A stretch of DNA of 64,000 nucleotides, from the NCBI GenBank assembly GCA_038030265.1, contig CM075937.1, forward strand, positions 16,864,001 through 16,928,000, given 5' to 3'. The translations under genes were made by a program, and so were the position numbers. This stretch comes from Corythucha ciliata (taxonomy: Eukaryota > Arthropoda > Insecta > Hemiptera > Tingidae). How positions within the stretch are numbered: the first letter of the stretch is position 1; the number at the start of each line of letters is the position of its first letter. This document shows, piece after piece, positions 34,920-45,549 of the stretch. The notes beneath the pieces are model-generated. The model was given only the letters and a program-made list of their open reading frames with translations. It made no database searches and was not told where the DNA came from.

Positions 34920-35235
34920 GTGATTGTACGGTCACCATTCAAGGAAGGGGGGGGGCACCAAAAGGCTTAAAGATTAGAAATATTATAGCGGCAAATATTG
35001 AGACCAAGCGCTTATTTTCCACTTATATTTGGGAAAAATAACCCAATTCGAGATATCTGAAGGGCAACTTTGCCGACAAAACAGAGAAAATCGGCTCACC
35101 CCAAGTTTCTATAGGCATTTAAAAGACGGAAAAAATTTAGAAGGCGTTCTAATGTGCAAATCTTGGGCCAAGTACGCAAGAAAGCGATAGGAAACAGCGC
35201 TACATTTTGCGGCTGAAGTAGGGAAAAAGAGCTGA
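34920..35235 (+). repeat. Worn core followed by family A units
   Basis: A G-run followed by CACCAAAAGGCTTAAAG resembles the end of the GC-rich core. Family A units follow to 35235 and resume at 36070 after the insertion between them. Confidence 0.55.
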
Positions 35236-35241
35236 CTCATA

Positions 35242-36067
35242 TTGGCGATTGTAGCTATCACTAGCGGCGCTAGTGTCGTGTGATAATGAAACCGGTACGC
35301 CCTACATATATGTTAAATGATATCAAGTCTTGTGTTTTTTAGAAGTGTTTTTTCGTGGTCAACGTCCGTAACATAATGGGAAAAAAGTAGTCAGTTGGCC
35401 TAAAGTGTCGAGAACAGAAGAACATGGTCTCTGATACACTTATACTCGAATGTCAAGCAAGTCCCCAAGCTTTTCGGCGGTCGACTTTCTCCCAAGTCCC
35501 AACACTGGGCTAATTGATAGCTGACACCGAAGAACCCTCAATTTTTGGGAAACAATGAAATGACAATGTTGTGTCTCGGTTACGATGGGAAGAGAAACCA
35601 AAGACACAGCAGTTTTCTCTGGATTCACCCTTGAGAGACATCCCACGAGCGCCCTATCATTTCTTCATTGGTACTCGCCAGTTTACCGTTTCGTTCTAGT
35701 GCTCAGAGAACGGCACAGGTTCAGCAAAATGGTCGAAAACGTTTTTGAATCGGTGTTTTCGAGTTTTCCTGCTCCAACAAATAGCCGACAGTGAAAGTTT
35801 CTGTACGGGTGTACGGTGCACCCGCATAACCATCTTGTTTTCTTGATTCGGTGATGCCAATGGTACAATATCGAGGCCTCCTCGTCACCGTCAGATTATT
35901 TAGCCAAAGTGTCACTGATCAACATTTTTGATACATGAACTTCCTCATTGTATAAAACCTTTGTTGTAGTTTGTTGTCAAACGACAACAACAAATCACAT
36001 GGAGTACCGGACTCAATGTTTCTCTGAAACGCCGCCAGACATCGTATCCCTTAGCTACAATCGCCAA
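35242..36067. mobile_element. Non-autonomous DNA transposon, 826 bp, TA-flanked
   Basis: Terminal inverted repeats start TTGGCGATTGTAGCTA and end TAGCTACAATCGCCAA, continuing imperfectly for about 55 bases (GTACCGG inside). TA stands on both sides. The insertion splits a family A array, so it is younger than the array. No transposase domain was seen inside. Confidence 0.88.
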
Positions 36068-36069
36068 TA

Positions 36070-36111
36070 GGATAAAACTAAAAAAATCACTAATTTGTGG
36101 CTAAAAATGGA

Positions 36112-36147
<36 letters not shown>

Positions 36148-37470
36148 CAGAAAGAAAGGAAGAAAGGAGGAAAAAGCGCTAATTCGCCGCAATAAAATTG
36201 AGAAAAAACTGCAGTGCATCGCTAAGCAGGCTCAACTATTGAAAACGCCAATTCGTGATTTCTCGAAGCAACAACGAGACTGAAATTTTTAAAAAATCGG
36301 TAATTCACACCAGTAAAAGTGAAAAAATCACTAATTCACCTAAAAGGGTGGAGAGAAAACCACCTAATTCGCGGCTAAAACTGAGAAAATCTGCTAAATT
36401 CCCGCCTAAAAATAAAGTGAAACCGTTCATACGCAACTAAGATGGAGAAATACGTGGATCGCGTAATTCGCCCGTAAATTCGCGGATCAATTTGAGAAAA
36501 ATCAATAATTCACGGCTAAATTCCAGAAAACCCGATAATTCCTCGGCTGAAATTGAAAAATAATTCGCGACTAAAATTGAGAAAAAGCGCCTTAAATCGC
36601 GGCAAACTTAAGAATAACGCTAATTCACGGACAAATGTGATTAAAAACCCGTTTATTAACGGCTAAAACTGAGAAAACCCGCTGATAACGGCCTAAAATT
36701 GATGTAGAACGCTGATTCCTTAAAGGTTAAAACGGGCCAAAAGTGCTTGTCGCGGATCAATTTGAAGAAAAAGTTGTAATTTACAGCTATGATTGAGGAA
36801 TGCTGTGAGACGCGGCTAAAATTAAGAAATAATCCGACGCTAAAATTGGAAAATTTATTCGTGGCTACAAATGAGATATAGCGCTAATTCACGGCAAAGA
36901 TAGAAAAAAAGCGCTAATGTGAAGCAAAATTGAAAGAATGCAAATTCACGGATGTGTTTGGAAATCCCGCTTGTTCACGGCTAAAACTGTTACAATGAAC
37001 CGCTAACTTTCAGCTGAAATTGAAAAAAATGCGTTAATTCGCAGTTAATATTACAAAAATTGCTCTTTCGGAGCTAAAACGGAGAAAAACGCCAATCCAC
37101 GGATTTTGTGGAAATTCCTCTAATTCGAAGCTGAAATTGAGTAAAAGCGAATTAAGGAATAATTATTGACAGCTAAAGTTCACAAATAATTCTCAGCTAA
37201 AAAGAAAAAGAAACAAACAAAAACGCTAATTCGCTGCCAGAACAATGGTGCTAAAAGCTAATTCGCATGATTAAGAAGTGAAGAAAAAATCTAAAGCTGG
37301 TGGTGGGGGGGCGTTAACTTGTGTATAAAAGAGACAAACCGCTGATTCCCGTCTAAAATTTAGATAAAGAGCTCATTCGCTGCTAAAGTGGACAAGAGGC
37401 ACTTCTTCGCTGCTGAAAAAAATTGAGAAAATCTGCTAATTCACGGCTAAAATTGAGGAAACTCGGTTCA
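36070..37470 (+). repeat. Diverged minisatellite, family A (1.4 kb)
   Basis: Over 40 units. It contains an AAAG microsatellite at about 36110-36165 and the end-type motif GCAGTGCATCGCT at 36211. Confidence 0.9.
36108..36168 (+). repeat. AAAG microsatellite
   Basis: Tandem GAAA/AAAG units inside the array. Confidence 0.95.
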
Positions 37471-37499
37471 CGGAAAAAAAGGGGGGCTGATTTTCGGTA

Positions 37500-37980
37500 A
37501 AACTTAAACGAGTAAAGTCGCTAAAAAGATGACAACCGACTGTAATGCGACTGGACTCGTTCAACCAGAGATCGGTAAAATTTTAACTACTTAATTTTAA
37601 CCGACTACTTTTACCCTCTTCGTCCCTATAGAACTTGAACCGAGTGCACTCTGTTGATATTTAGATATTCGGGATTAAGCGAGACCATATCGAGTTTCAG
37701 CTGAGTTGTCTGTAATTTTTAATGATACGTTTTAAATCGACCCCCTAACGATTATAAAAAGAATATACTCGATATAAAGTCACTAATTTTTAAAGAGTTG
37801 ATCTTTAGCGGGTTCCTATACAGTTTAACCGAGTGCACTCTGTTTAAAGTCTGTAATCTTTAGAGATTCGTTTTAACCCGAGCCCCCAGCGATTGTCAAC
37901 AGAGAACTCACTCGGTATCACATCATTTATTTATAAAGATTTGTTCTTAAGCGAGTTCCTATCGAGTTTATTTATAATAA
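37500..37980. other. Spacer between opposed arrays
   Basis: A distinct sequence holding two diverged copies of a segment with CCGAGTGCACTCTGTT (37638 and 37832). Family A reads + to its left and - to its right. Confidence 0.65.
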
Positions 37981-37984
37981 TCTC

Positions 37985-39290
37985 GGTAGAAAATGCTTGA
38001 TCTGAATGAATTAGCAATTTTTTTCGAATCTGAGCTTATTAACCGCTTTTCCTCCAATTTATCCGTGAAATAGCACTTTTTCAATTTCAGCCACAATTAA
38101 CCGCCTTTTTTTTCTCACTTTAAACCGTGAATCATGGCTTTTCCTCACTTACTGCCGCGAATAATATATTTTTTCCAATTCTAAATGCGAATTATTTCTC
38201 AATTTTACCCGATAATGACCGCTTTTACTCAATATCACTTATTTGCTAGCTACTTGCGTAGTTTCTCAAGTACAAACTAGCTACTTTTGTCTGAATTTTG
38301 TCCGCTTATTAGTGAAATTTCTCCAGGATTTTTCCTTATTTTTTGCCGCAAATCGCTCTATTTTATTTATTTCAGCCGCAAAATTTTAGTTTTTTTAGAT
38401 GCGAATTATTTTTAATTTTAGCCGTGCATTATCACTTTTACTCAACTTTGTTCGCAGGGAATTAGCTGATTTTCTCAAATTGATCAACGAATTGACGATT
38501 TTTTTTTTATAGCAGCGCTTTTTGTTAAATAAACGGCTTAGCCGCGATTTTAGCCGCGTATCGTGTTTTTTCTCAAGTTTTTGCCACGAATAAACACTTT
38601 TTCACAATTTTAGTCGCGAATTATTTCTCAATTTTAACGGAGAAATACCGATTTTACTTGGTTTTAGCTGCGAATCAGCTGATTCTTTTCAAATTTATCC
38701 GGCTTCTTCTCAATTTGAACCGCAATTGGACAATTTTCGTGGAATTTTTATCTGCTATTGAACGCTGTATCACAATTTTAGCCAAGTATTAGCCGGTTTT
38801 CTTCAACAGTCCGGGAATTATCGTTTTTTCTCAATTTTGTCCATCATGAACCAGGTCTTTCCCTCGATTTTTTCCGCGAACCCATTTCCCTTTTAATTAT
38901 TCATTTTTTAGCTGCAAATTATGTCATAACAGGTGGAGCTTTTTCCCAATTGTATCTGCCCGCGAATTGGCCTTTCTCAATAAGTATATTTGCGAATGAG
39001 AGTAATTTGTTAGTTTTTTTCATGATTTTAGCCATGAATTATAGAGGTTTTCACATTTATTAGCAGTCAATGAGACCATTTTCTCAATTTTATAGTCGCG
39101 AAGTTGCCTCCGGAAAACTGTGATTGGTCCATTATTCAGTTTTAGCTGGCAATGACGGCTTTCTCTCAACTTCGGCCCAAAATTAACGTCTTTTTCTTAA
39201 TTCTTGCGGCGTCCTCTGAACGTTGGCCTTGAATTGAGAGTTTTTCTCAATTTTAGCTGTGAGCGAGCGATTTTAATTAGATTAAAGCAA
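37985..39290 (-). repeat. Diverged minisatellite, family A, inverted
   Basis: The reverse complement gives the same GGCTAAAATTGAGAAAA units. It is the only long array of this family in minus orientation. Confidence 0.9.
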
Positions 39291-39296
39291 GATTTA

Positions 39297-39434
39297 GGGC
39301 CGTATTCAGAAACCCTCCTTTACAAAGCCTTAACTAAAGGAGTTGAAAAATGTGATGGTTTATAAAAATGTGTCATCTGTTTTGAAGCGCTGAAAGGAGA
39401 CATAAAAGTTAAGGTTTGTTTCTGAATACGGCCC
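39297..39434. mobile_element. Short TIR element (GGGCCGTATTCAGAAAC ends)
   Basis: GGGCCGTATTCAGAAAC at the left mirrors GTTTCTGAATACGGCCC at the right. It is 138 bp with no coding capacity, and related in its ends to 22010-22120. Confidence 0.82.
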
Positions 39435-39449
39435 CAAGTCTCATTTTCA

Positions 39450-39570
39450 CGTTCCTATACATCCATGAACTTAACATCAAAAAACTTCAATTTTTCTGGT
39501 CCCGTAATGGCGGCACGGGGCGGTTCGCTCCCCTTGCCCCTGCCACGGCACGCTACTGCTTTCATAATCT
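39450..39570 (-). repeat. GC-rich core, inverted copy
   Basis: The reverse complement reads AGTAGCGTGCCGTGGCAGGG, GGAGCGAACCGCCCCGTGCC, then AATTGAAGTTTTTTGATG, matching 28262-28370 block by block. Confidence 0.7.
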
Positions 39571-40020
39571 TTCTTGGATTCTTCACCTTCAATTTCGTGG
39601 ATTTACGCTTTTCCACGGGTTTGGTTAGTTCGGATAACTATAATTCGGATGGTTAAGAAACCAGATGTCGTGATTTTGGCTTTTTCAAGCCCACAATTTC
39701 GTTGCTTATCCATAAACAATTGTTACGGATTTGTCTTCTTCATAATCATTAATCAAATTTCATTGATTTCTCCTTTTTTGTCCTCCTATTTCGCTTTCTC
39801 TCTTTTAAAACCCAAATTTCATGGCTTGAGCTCTTTCTAAAATCTTGGTCTTCTTCGGAAAATTAATTTTTCTCTCGAAAATTCCAAATTTGAGGTAATT
39901 CAAAAACAAGTTTCATCATTTTGGACCTTTTCAAACACTAGTTTCGAAGATTTTCCTTCTTTCGGCTCTAATTTCACGGGTTTCACTCGTTCAAATCCCA
40001 ATTTCTCCGGAATCCTGGGA
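39570..40020 (-). repeat. Diverged minisatellite, family C, inverted
   Basis: The reverse complement shows AAACCCGTGGAAAAGCG and CCACGAAATTG type units. The order C-core-A on the minus strand equals 27955-29360 on the plus strand. Confidence 0.6.
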
Positions 40021-40025
40021 CCCCT

Positions 40026-40163
40026 ACCAGGGGTTCAACCATGAGCTAGAGCTAAAAACCCGTCAATTGCGGTATCTATGGCGTTGTAATACTATTCTTG
40101 ATAAAGCGTCCTTAGTTACCGCTTGTGTTAAGTTTTTAATGCTAGCTCATGGTTGACCCCCAG
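40026..40163. mobile_element. Short TIR element
   Basis: TTCAACCATGAGCTAG near the left end mirrors CTAGCTCATGGTTGAC near the right, with GGGG/CCCC ends. About 138 bp. Confidence 0.75.
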
Positions 40164-40294
40164 GGGCCTTGTTATGAACGGTCGGGAAAAAATGCCGCTA
40201 GCGTTATCTAAGGACGCCGAATAAGAAATAACACTATCCCGCCATAGCAACCGCATCTTGCGGCATTTTCACACGGGTTCGTAATACGGCCCCA
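40161..40294. mobile_element. Short TIR element, inverted relative of 22010-22120
   Basis: Ends AGGGGCCTTGTTATGAACGG and TTCGTAATACGGCCCC. The inner AAGGACGCCGAATAA and ATCCCGCCATAGCAAC match 22010-22120 in reverse. It directly abuts the preceding element. Confidence 0.75.
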
Positions 40295-40629
40295 GAAACG
40301 CTAAAGTTGTCGTAAGGCCACACCTCGTTTTTGCATTGCCATGCTTTTGGCAATGTATGGTCTGTCACTGCTAATCTGTGTGCTCCATACCCGAAAGGTT
40401 CAGAGCACCTGCTATAAGACAATAAGATGGTCTTAGGTCATGATTAGTTATGGGGGGTTTAACATATTTCTGTGCTCCGGGTGGTGTCACACTTTGTTAC
40501 GCCACTGAAGCTGTACATTGCTCGAGACAACTCAAAATCGATCCAGCGCAGTCTCATTGACTTCACAGAAGATAGGTCCCCCGCATTAGCCCTCCCTCGA
40601 TCGCGTGATAAGTCTTAAACCAGCACCAG

Positions 40630-40835
40630 TAAGGCTGTATAAGTTCCTACGATCACTGACAGTCCGCCATGTTTGCCCCCCCCCCCTACACATAGGGATC
40701 AAATAGATTTGGTATCTGTCATTCGCAGCTCCGGTCATGCAGGTTACGCTCACCAGCCAATCACAAGCCCTTCCCTCTCTAAAGGACCACATATGGCGGG
40801 TAATGTCAGTACCTGTGCGTAACTATATAGGTTCT
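40630..40835 (+). repeat. Dispersed repeat with partial inverted ends
   Basis: AGTCCGCCATGTTTGC and ATCAAATAGATTTGG match 17585-17640. The right side carries a diverged mirror (ACCACATATGGCGGGTAATG). Confidence 0.55.
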
Positions 40836-41099
40836 CTAGCACCAGCGTTGATAGTGCACCAACTGTCGACTGTAGTCCCAAAGTTTTGCCACGGATGGAG
40901 CCTCAGGGCTTTTTTTTACTCTCTAATTTCCACGTCGCGACCGCAGTATACTTCCGTTTTCAGCCTACAAACGATGCTGAAGTGGTTGCTCAAAGTACGC
41001 TTTAGAGCTTACTTTAGAGAGAAACTTTATTTTTTATCAGCCACCTCTACACCCCTTCTTCCCACAAACACTGATCCCATCTGTACCAGCGTTTTTTCG

Positions 41100-41880
41100 C
41101 TATAAATCTAAAAATGGAGTTTTCAAAAAAAACTTTCCCTCTCCTTCTTTTCCTGAAGTTTGAAGTCGTTCAAAAACTAAGAAAAAAAAACCTATTCTTT
41201 TAAAAAGTATAACGAGACTTTATGCGCGGTATTTTTCATTCTTACGAGTTTTGTTTGGGGAAGAGAATTCTGGCAGGGGTGAAAAAGAGTTCGTTCAAGG
41301 TTGAAAGAATGGTTAATGGCCGGAGGAGGGGGGGGAGCTTGAGAAATCAACAAAAAGTGCGCGGAGTTCATTCTACCATAAATTTGAAAAATCCCCGCGA
41401 TCCTGAAGATGAAAAAGAGGTTTGCGCGTTATTGGACTCTAACAGCCTACTCCAACCTTATTGGTGTAAGGTTGGATGGTTTGTCAGTCTGTAAACGGTT
41501 TTATTGAATAAAGCCAAAAATTTAAGGGATTCGCCAATATTCACACCCTGCCATAAATATAGGCGCACAAGGACAATAAAAAAAATCCTAAAAGCTTGTA
41601 AGGTTTTCTTAAAAGCATTTCGAGCGAGAGAAGGCAGAAAGAGTGACGACAAACGAAATAAATTCTGCAGAACCGAAGCTGGGGGCAGGTCTCGTGAATG
41701 GAGAGTATTTTTCCCCTCTGGAAATGGAACATTTCTTCGTTTTCATGAATTTTTTCGAGAAGTAGAAAGGTTGCCGTAGTGAATAGTCGAGAAAGTTGTA
41801 CTGAATACGAGGGCGAGAGAGACTGGGAAAATCGAAGCTAATGGTCTCAAAAAAAAAATGAGCTCGAGTATAATAGTGGT
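41100..41880. other. Unassigned intron sequence
   Basis: Purine-rich, with no gene or repeat family recognised. Confidence 0.45.
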
Positions 41881-41883
41881 GGT

Positions 41884-42015
41884 GGGGGGACAGGGAAACA
41901 AAAAAAGAAAGTCAGGACGAATGTTGAAAAAGGAAAGGGGTAAAACCCCGAATGCACCTATTCTATCGGGTAAATTATTTGTTTTTAAAAAACAAGAAGA
42001 TAAACTTTATTACAG
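41884..42015 (+). repeat. 132-bp direct repeat, copy 1
   Basis: Matches 42513-42644 over the full length without gaps and with one difference. Landmarks: GTCAGGACGAATGTTG, CACCTATTCTATCGGG, AACTTTATTACAG. Confidence 0.95.
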
Positions 42016-42512
42016 CACTGAAAGAAAAAGCATCGTACTATTAATGAAAAGAGACGTTGCTACTATGAAAATAATCATGTATTTTGGTCCAAAGAACCTG
42101 TTCATTCAACCTATGAAAAGGAATTATTTAAATCATGATTCCATTCATAGATTTATGTAAAAGCTCGAAAATCTATGAAATCGTATCATTAAAATTAGCG
42201 GACGAGTTTAAAGAAATATTCATTGATATTATTAAACAAAATCATCAATACAATGGCCGGAGTGATTTTTCGAATGAAATCCAGACATGATTGAATGAAG
42301 ATTCTTCGTTATCAGCATGAAGCGAGTTCATGCTTTTATGAATTATTTTTTCTGGCTCGTCAGCTACGTTCATGTATTCATGAATACATGAATCATGGTA
42401 ACGAACTCCTTCGTTGTTTGATGTACACTGTACATCACAAGTCGAACCCATCCGTTGGGTGGGGGGGGGGGGGGTATGAGATGGGGGTTAAAAACTTAGA
42501 CGCAGATTTTAG

Positions 42513-42644
42513 GGGGGGACAGGGAAACAAAAAAAGAAAGTCAGGACGAATGTTGAAAAAGGAAGGGGGTAAAACCCCGAATGCACCTATTCTATCGGGT
42601 AAATTATTTGTTTTTAAAAAACAAGAAGATAAACTTTATTACAG
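42513..42644 (+). repeat. 132-bp direct repeat, copy 2
   Basis: Near-identical partner of 41884-42015. The 497 bases between carry no recognised coding content. Confidence 0.95.
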
Positions 42645-42995
42645 GGTGAGCGGAAAAAAAGGAGCGTGAAATACGTAGTTTAATATAAAGTCCAACGTAA
42701 AATGTGCCGGTGCAGGGGGTAACGGAAGAAAAAAAAATGAATGTCTGTAACTCAGGGCAAAACAAGCTTTACCCTGTAAAACTTCCTCTGAAATAAAAAG
42801 TTTCATCGTGGGGGCCTCTGGAGTTCTTGAATGTCTTGAAAATGAACCCTCTCGCTTTCTCTTTTCATCATATAGAACAGCACCGCCTTAAATGTTTAAC
42901 GTTAATTAGACTCTCGCGTAAGAAAATTATAAACTTGTATACGAAGAAGGATAACTATTGTAAGGGTTTTAAAATTAGCCTTTTATTTTTTCCAG

Positions 42996-43119
42996 GATTC
43001 AGGACGACAGCTCAGTTCGAAGTTATTTTGACTGTCGCTGGGTGAGCACTGACATACTCAAAAAGAATTCGCTCGATATTCCGGAGGATGCTGACCTCGT
43101 CATTGGATATCTCTTTGCC
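42996..43119 (+). CDS. TSPN-domain matrix protein, exon (end of laminin-G fold)
   Basis: This 124-bp exon completes the glycine codon split in the exon ending at 27453, then encodes 41 residues: IQDDSSVRSYFDCRWVSTDI and the rest, ending DLVIGYLFA. The Y-F-D-C-x-W block is the conserved strand-plus-cysteine of TSPN domains (Y-V-D-C in most members). The D-I-x-x-D-A-D-L-V-I-G block matches the usual D-T-D-G-x-L-V-L-G. The acceptor is TTTTTCCAG and the donor GTAAGT. It ends in phase 0, matching the next exon. The cysteine here normally pairs with the cysteine at the end of the domain, which is present in the exon at 55963. A 12.8-kb intron follows. Confidence 0.92.
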
Positions 43120-43767
43120 GTAAGTTTATTTTTATTTATGGTTTTCTTGGGGTGGGGGTATGTTATGGCTACTGTACAACCGATTGAACGCATCGTCCAT
43201 CTTGGGGTGAGAAGAATGATTAAGTTGTGAATGGTGATTGAAATACTATCTAGAAGAGGCCTAAAGCCCCGCGAAAATATTTTTTAAGAGTTCAATCAGT
43301 AAAAGTGGTTTTATTCAGTGCTAAATCACTTCAATTGCTTATCAAGAACTACATTTTTGTCTTTACTTTTCTGCCCCTCCCCCCCCACCACCCATTGTAG
43401 TCCCTCCATCACCTAATCCCCAGTGCTAATTTCACGTGGACCGCTGCATAATGACGGGTTCACTCAGTGGACCGTCTTTAAGTGGTGGACCGGTGACAAA
43501 CGAGAAATCTCTTCTGCTTTGCGCCTTGCCCTCGTCCTGCTGTGCAACTTGCGTCCGTACTATATTGGCTGGTTGAGTGAGTGCAGGCGATGTTTCGCAC
43601 TCACACAGCCGGGAACACCGCCAACACCGATTGCACCCTGTCACAGCTCACCGCAGCCCTTTAGCGAAGTGGGACGAAACGATTCCGTGCAAGAAGGGCG
43701 CACGTAAAAGAAGAGCACAAATCCACAAGAGCACAAGCGAAAATCGTGTAAGAAGAGCACAAGTCCT

Positions 43768-43844
43768 AATGGGAAGTTCGTTTTTTAAATTTGAATAAAT
43801 GCAGCGGCTGCATTTGTTCAAATTTAAAAAACGAACTTCCCATT
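43768..43844. repeat. Near-perfect 77-bp palindrome
   Basis: Arms of 38 bases with one mismatch around a single central base. The arm starts AATGGGAAGTTCGTTTTTTA and the centre is GCAGC-G-GCTGC. Confidence 0.95.
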
Positions 43845-43979
43845 AAGATTTCAGAACAGCCAAATCAACAAAACAAAGATCAACGATTGAGCACAAATCC
43901 TAAACCTGAGAAAGTTTGTGTCTTCTTCTTAATTCCTTTGGATAATGGGTCCTAAGTTGTCCCAACATGAAATGTGTTT

Positions 43980-44225
43980 CAAACATGAAATCGCTAATCC
44001 GCGGGTGAAATGAAGAAAAACGGTAATTTGCGGCTAAAATTGAGAAAAACACTCACTCAATTGTGCGAAAGTGCTGATTCACGGATGAAATTTAGAAAAG
44101 CGTTCTTTCGTAGCTAAAATTGATAAGAATTGCTAATTTGTGAATACAATTGAGATGGTTCACTTATACTTGTGCACAAATTCAGAAAACGCTAATTCAA
44201 TGATTCTTTAGGCAACTTCGCGGCA
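43980..44225 (+). repeat. Diverged minisatellite, family A
   Basis: About eight degenerate units before a GC-rich core. Confidence 0.75.
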
Positions 44226-44227
44226 AT

Positions 44228-44570
44228 AGCGTATCAAGGTAGTGGCGAAAGGGGCGGACCACCCCTGGCCACTTATCAAAGAAGGCCGCCGAAAATTTTG
44301 AATATGCGCTTTGTCCGTTTGTCAGTTCCGAACTACCCCGAGCTACTCGAGATTTTGTAACCTGGTGGCTTATAAATGGGAAATAACGCGAAAAATAAAT
44401 TTAAAGGTTAGTACATTCAGTGCTGGAGTAGCTCGGGACGACAAACGAACAGTGCAATGGAAAAATGAGGATTTTTAGGTTCTACGTTCACGGATTTGAG
44501 TACGTGAAAAGGGGTTTTGGCATACGATTGACAGTGATTTGGCTTCTTTCGAAGATTTTCAGTCTATCTG
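44228..44570 (+). repeat. GC-rich core, split by an insertion
   Basis: ATAGCGTATCAAGGTAGTGG to GGCGGACCACCCCTGGCC, then after the insertion AATGGAAAAATGAGGATTTT and GTACGTGAAAAGG. Compare 62293-62420. Confidence 0.65.
44307..44455. mobile_element. Short TIR element inside the core
   Basis: CGTTTGTC and CCCCGAGCTACTCGAG on the left mirror GGAGTAGCTCGGGACGACAA and ACGAAC on the right. Removing it restores the order seen in other cores. Confidence 0.65.
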
Positions 44571-44639
44571 ACCAGGAGCTAATAGAACATTAATGGTGAT
44601 CAGCAAATAGTGTGGCTGAAGGATTGAGCCTACGAAAGT

Positions 44640-45120
44640 GCTATACTGATGGCTCTAATTGAGAAAATTCGCGCCTTCTGTGGGTAAATTCGTGGCTAAA
44701 ATAGAGAAAATACGCTGATTCCCAAAATTCTTATAAGGTCACTAAGCAGATAAAATTGAGATGGAGCTCTAAATGTGCCGATGTTGGGGCAAGTTAGGCG
44801 GCAAAAAGCTATTATTCGTGGCTAAAACTGCGAAAAAACGCTCATACTGTTTCTCGATGCAACTTTAAGATCATAATTTAGAAAAAATCCCTGATTCGCT
44901 GCGTAGGTATAGAGGCAATTTTACGGCTTACGGCGGTACAACAAAAGAAAAAGGCGAAGCCCGCCGCTGAAATTAGGAAAATACGCAATATCAAGGCTAT
45001 ACAAGTGAAAAAAATCACTTATTTGTGGCTAAAATTGAGAAAACGCCAATCCATAGCTTCTGATGGATATTTTGGTGCTAAAACTGAGAAAAAGAGCTAA
45101 TCAATAACAAAAATTGGAGG
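44640..45120 (+). repeat. Diverged minisatellite, family A
   Basis: Worn units, following the core at 44228-44570. Confidence 0.7.
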
Positions 45121-45129
45121 GAAAAATGC

Positions 45130-45479
45130 CAATGCAGGCGCATAGCCTTTAATTTGGCCGGCCAAGGATTTAACTTCATCCTGCAGAGACTTGATGGCTT
45201 GTAGAATCTCCGATGTTCCTCCAACAAACACTCGTAGACCAGGTCTGGCCGTCGCCCCCCCCCCCCCCGTTTGAGAGCCGTGATTCTTGGCACATTCAGG
45301 GGACACGTGAAGGGTTTATTGTCTTGCACCAGGACCGTGTAATCGCCTCTTGACAGTTTCACACATGTCCTGTGAAATTTTTCACTACATACGACGCAGC
45401 TGACTCGATTTGCATTGTGCACAATGAATTTATCACGACCAGCGCATATTGGTGATTGGGACGAAGACCCTGTAGGCAT
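45130..45479 (-). pseudogene. LINE ORF1-type fragment with PHD-like zinc finger
   Basis: The minus strand encodes a compact cysteine/histidine finger: VSCVVCSEKFHRTCVKL, then about 18 residues to PFTCP. The C-x2-C-x4-FH-x2-C spacing is that of PHD-like fingers found at the N-terminus of ORF1 proteins in several arthropod LINEs. After a frameshift at the C run near 45255, the other frame supplies CPECAKNHG and then SEILQAIKSLQDEVKSLAG, a predicted coiled coil, the usual second part of ORF1. Such proteins bind the element's RNA and trimerise. It breaks off into minisatellite at about 45125. A cellular PHD protein is possible but less likely, given the intronless, damaged, isolated setting. Confidence 0.6.
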
Positions 45480-45549
45480 CTTCACAAAAACACCGAAGGC
45501 ATGATGCAGCCAAACACAGTTCAGCAGGGTGCATCCAAGCACAGTTCAA

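Noticed and set aside
35585..35794. Small transposase gene inside the 826-bp TA-flanked element
   Set aside because: The 69-residue frame has no transposase motif and overlaps equal-length frames on the other strand.
41884..42644. 132-bp direct repeats as LTRs of a small retrotransposon
   Set aside because: No TG/CA ends, primer-binding site, polypurine tract or coding content in the 497-bp interior.
41858..42669. Two similar lysine-rich open frames
   Set aside because: They are translations of the two copies of the 132-bp direct repeat and run out into unrelated sequence; no domain or intron support.
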